Below, one piece after another: positions 7,160-8,063 of a stretch of DNA of 8,063 bases. The first letter of the stretch is position 1. Every line of letters starts with the position of its first letter. Below the pieces are notes generated by a model. It had not been told where the DNA came from. It saw nothing but the letters and a program-made list of their open reading frames with translations, and made no database searches. The translations under genes and the position numbers were made by a program. This DNA is from Gemmatimonadota bacterium (lineage in GTDB: Bacteria > GCA-2686955): NCBI GenBank assembly GCA_026991065.1, contig JALXCG010000128.1:1-8063 (forward strand), in the 5' to 3' direction.

Positions 7160-8063
7160 CACCCGCCCATTCGCCATGGCTCCGTGACGGCGGCCGGTTC
7201 AGAGGCAAGAGGTTCGTCAGCCGCGGGAAACTCCATTCGGGGAGCGCGTTCATCCCCGCGCAGCGAATAGATCGAAGTGCCGCGCAGGGTGTGGTAGACA
7301 CGCACCACCAATTCACCCAGGAGCCCGAGAACCAGGAGCTGCACACCCACAATGATCAGCACCGCTCCGAAAAGAAAGAGCGGCGCCCGGTATTCCAGAA
7401 GCGGCAGCCCATGGACATATTTCAGATAGACCAACCAGGCTTCAATGGTGACGCCAACCGCCGCCATGCCACCGCCGATGCTGCCGAAAAACTGCAAAGG
7501 GCGATTCAGATAGCGGGTAAGAAAAAAGAGCCGGATGAGATCGAAAAACACCGTGAAGGTGCGGCCAATTCCATAGTTGGAAGCGCCATTGGCGCGCACG
7601 CCGCAGCGAATCGGAATCTCCGCGATTGACGCCCCCCGCTCCCGCGCGAGAACCGGAATGAAACGGTGAAACTCCCCATAGAGATGAACTTCCCGAAGAA
7701 CTTCCCGCCGGTAGGCCTTGAAGGTGGTGCCGAAGTCGCGCAGCGGCACACCCGAAAGATAGCGCATGGCAAGATTGGCGCATTTCGATGGAAGTCGGCG
7801 GCTCAACCACCGCTCCGGCCGCCTCTCCCGCCAACCGCTGACCACATCGAACCCCTCATCGATCTTGGCCAGGAAGCGGGGAATATCCTCGGGTGCATGT
7901 TGCAGGTCGCCATCCATGGCGATGACAATGCGGCCTCGCGCGTGATCGAATCCCGCTTGCAGCGCGGGCGTCTGTCCAAAATTTGACCGCAGCGAGACGA
8001 TGCGCAGACAGGGATCTTCGGCCGCGAGATCAAGCATGCGGGCATGAGAGCCGTCGTGACTGC
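7159..8063 (-). CDS. Family-2 glycosyltransferase, polyprenyl-phosphate sugar synthase type (GtrB/ArnC/DPM1-like), N-terminus beyond window
   Basis: The frame stays open to the right edge, so the first few dozen residues are missing; 300 residues are visible, and an internal ATG at 8037 is not the likely start because the DGS-type donor-site motif lies upstream of it (SHDGSH at visible residues 1-6). Enzymes of this kind make undecaprenyl-phosphate-linked sugars from nucleotide sugars at the cytoplasmic face. Numbering from the first full codon, seen: RSNFGQTPALQAGFDHARG (25-43), the metal-binding MDGDLQHAPEDIP (49-61), VVSGWRERRPERWLSRRLPS (73-92), RDFGTTFKAYRREVL (108-122), FHRFIPVLARERG (131-143), and RANGASNYGIGR (156-167), which is the usual R-x-x-G-x-S-x-Y-G motif. 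Two membrane segments follow (about 191-212 and 226-250), as in GtrB/ArnC-like proteins, then an Ala/Glu/Pro-rich tail (276-300). The stop overlaps the start of the family-39-like gene, its likely partner. Confidence 0.92.
   Translation of the reverse strand, partial: SHDGSHARMLDLAAEDPCLRIVSLRSNFGQTPALQAGFDHARGRIVIAMDGDLQHAPEDIPRFLAKIDEGFDVVSGWRERRPERWLSRRLPSKCANLAMRYLSGVPLRDFGTTFKAYRREVLREVHLYGEFHRFIPVLARERGASIAEIPIRCGVRANGASNYGIGRTFTVFFDLIRLFFLTRYLNRPLQFFGSIGGGMAAVGVTIEAWLVYLKYVHGLPLLEYRAPLFLFGAVLIIVGVQLLVLGLLGELVVRVYHTLRGTSIYSLRGDERAPRMEFPAADEPLASEPAAVTEPWRMGG

Noticed and set aside
7162-8037. Complete 292-residue glycosyltransferase starting at ATG 8037
   Set aside because: The frame continues upstream to the window edge and encodes a DGS-type donor-site motif before this ATG, so the gene is cut by the window rather than starting here.

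Overview
The window is GC-rich and every gene I can support lies on the minus strand, so transcription runs from high to low coordinates. It looks like a single unidirectional block from a high-GC, probably Gram-negative, bacterium. The phylum cannot be fixed from the sequence. I saw no tRNA or rRNA genes, mobile elements, CRISPR arrays or long repeats. No stretch longer than 31 bases lies outside a gene.

In transcription order the genes are: (1) a family-2 glycosyltransferase of the polyprenyl-phosphate-sugar synthase type, cut by the right window edge (7159-8063); (2) a family-39-like (PMT/ArnT superfamily) membrane glycosyltransferase (5381-7159); (3) a class I SAM-dependent methyltransferase with an unusual C-terminal part (4272-5384); (4) an O-antigen ligase/polymerase-type membrane protein of the Wzy_C/WaaL/PglL superfamily (2764-4281); (5) a Wzx/MATE-like polysaccharide flippase (1391-2767); (6) prolyl-tRNA synthetase, cut by the left edge (1-1359).

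Genes 1-5 form a lipid-linked glycan assembly module. Gene 1 would load a sugar onto undecaprenyl phosphate at the cytoplasmic face. Gene 2 would use such a lipid-linked sugar at the outer face. Gene 3 would methylate a sugar or related intermediate. Gene 5 would flip the lipid-linked unit, and gene 4 would polymerise it or transfer it to its final acceptor. The acceptor (lipid A core, protein or another polymer) and the sugars cannot be read from the sequence.

The five glycan genes overlap at all four junctions. Two overlaps are 4-nt GTGA, one is a TGATG junction with a possible GTGA alternative, and one is a 10-nt overlap with a strong Shine-Dalgarno inside the upstream gene. This argues for one translationally coupled operon. 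The housekeeping gene proS follows after only 31 nt with no convincing terminator, so it may be read from the same transcript. Long open frames on the plus strand and in other minus-strand frames are GC-driven shadows of these genes. I found no clearly new biological system; the notable points are the coupling, the proS linkage, the methyltransferase architecture and the undecided acceptor of the ligase-like protein.
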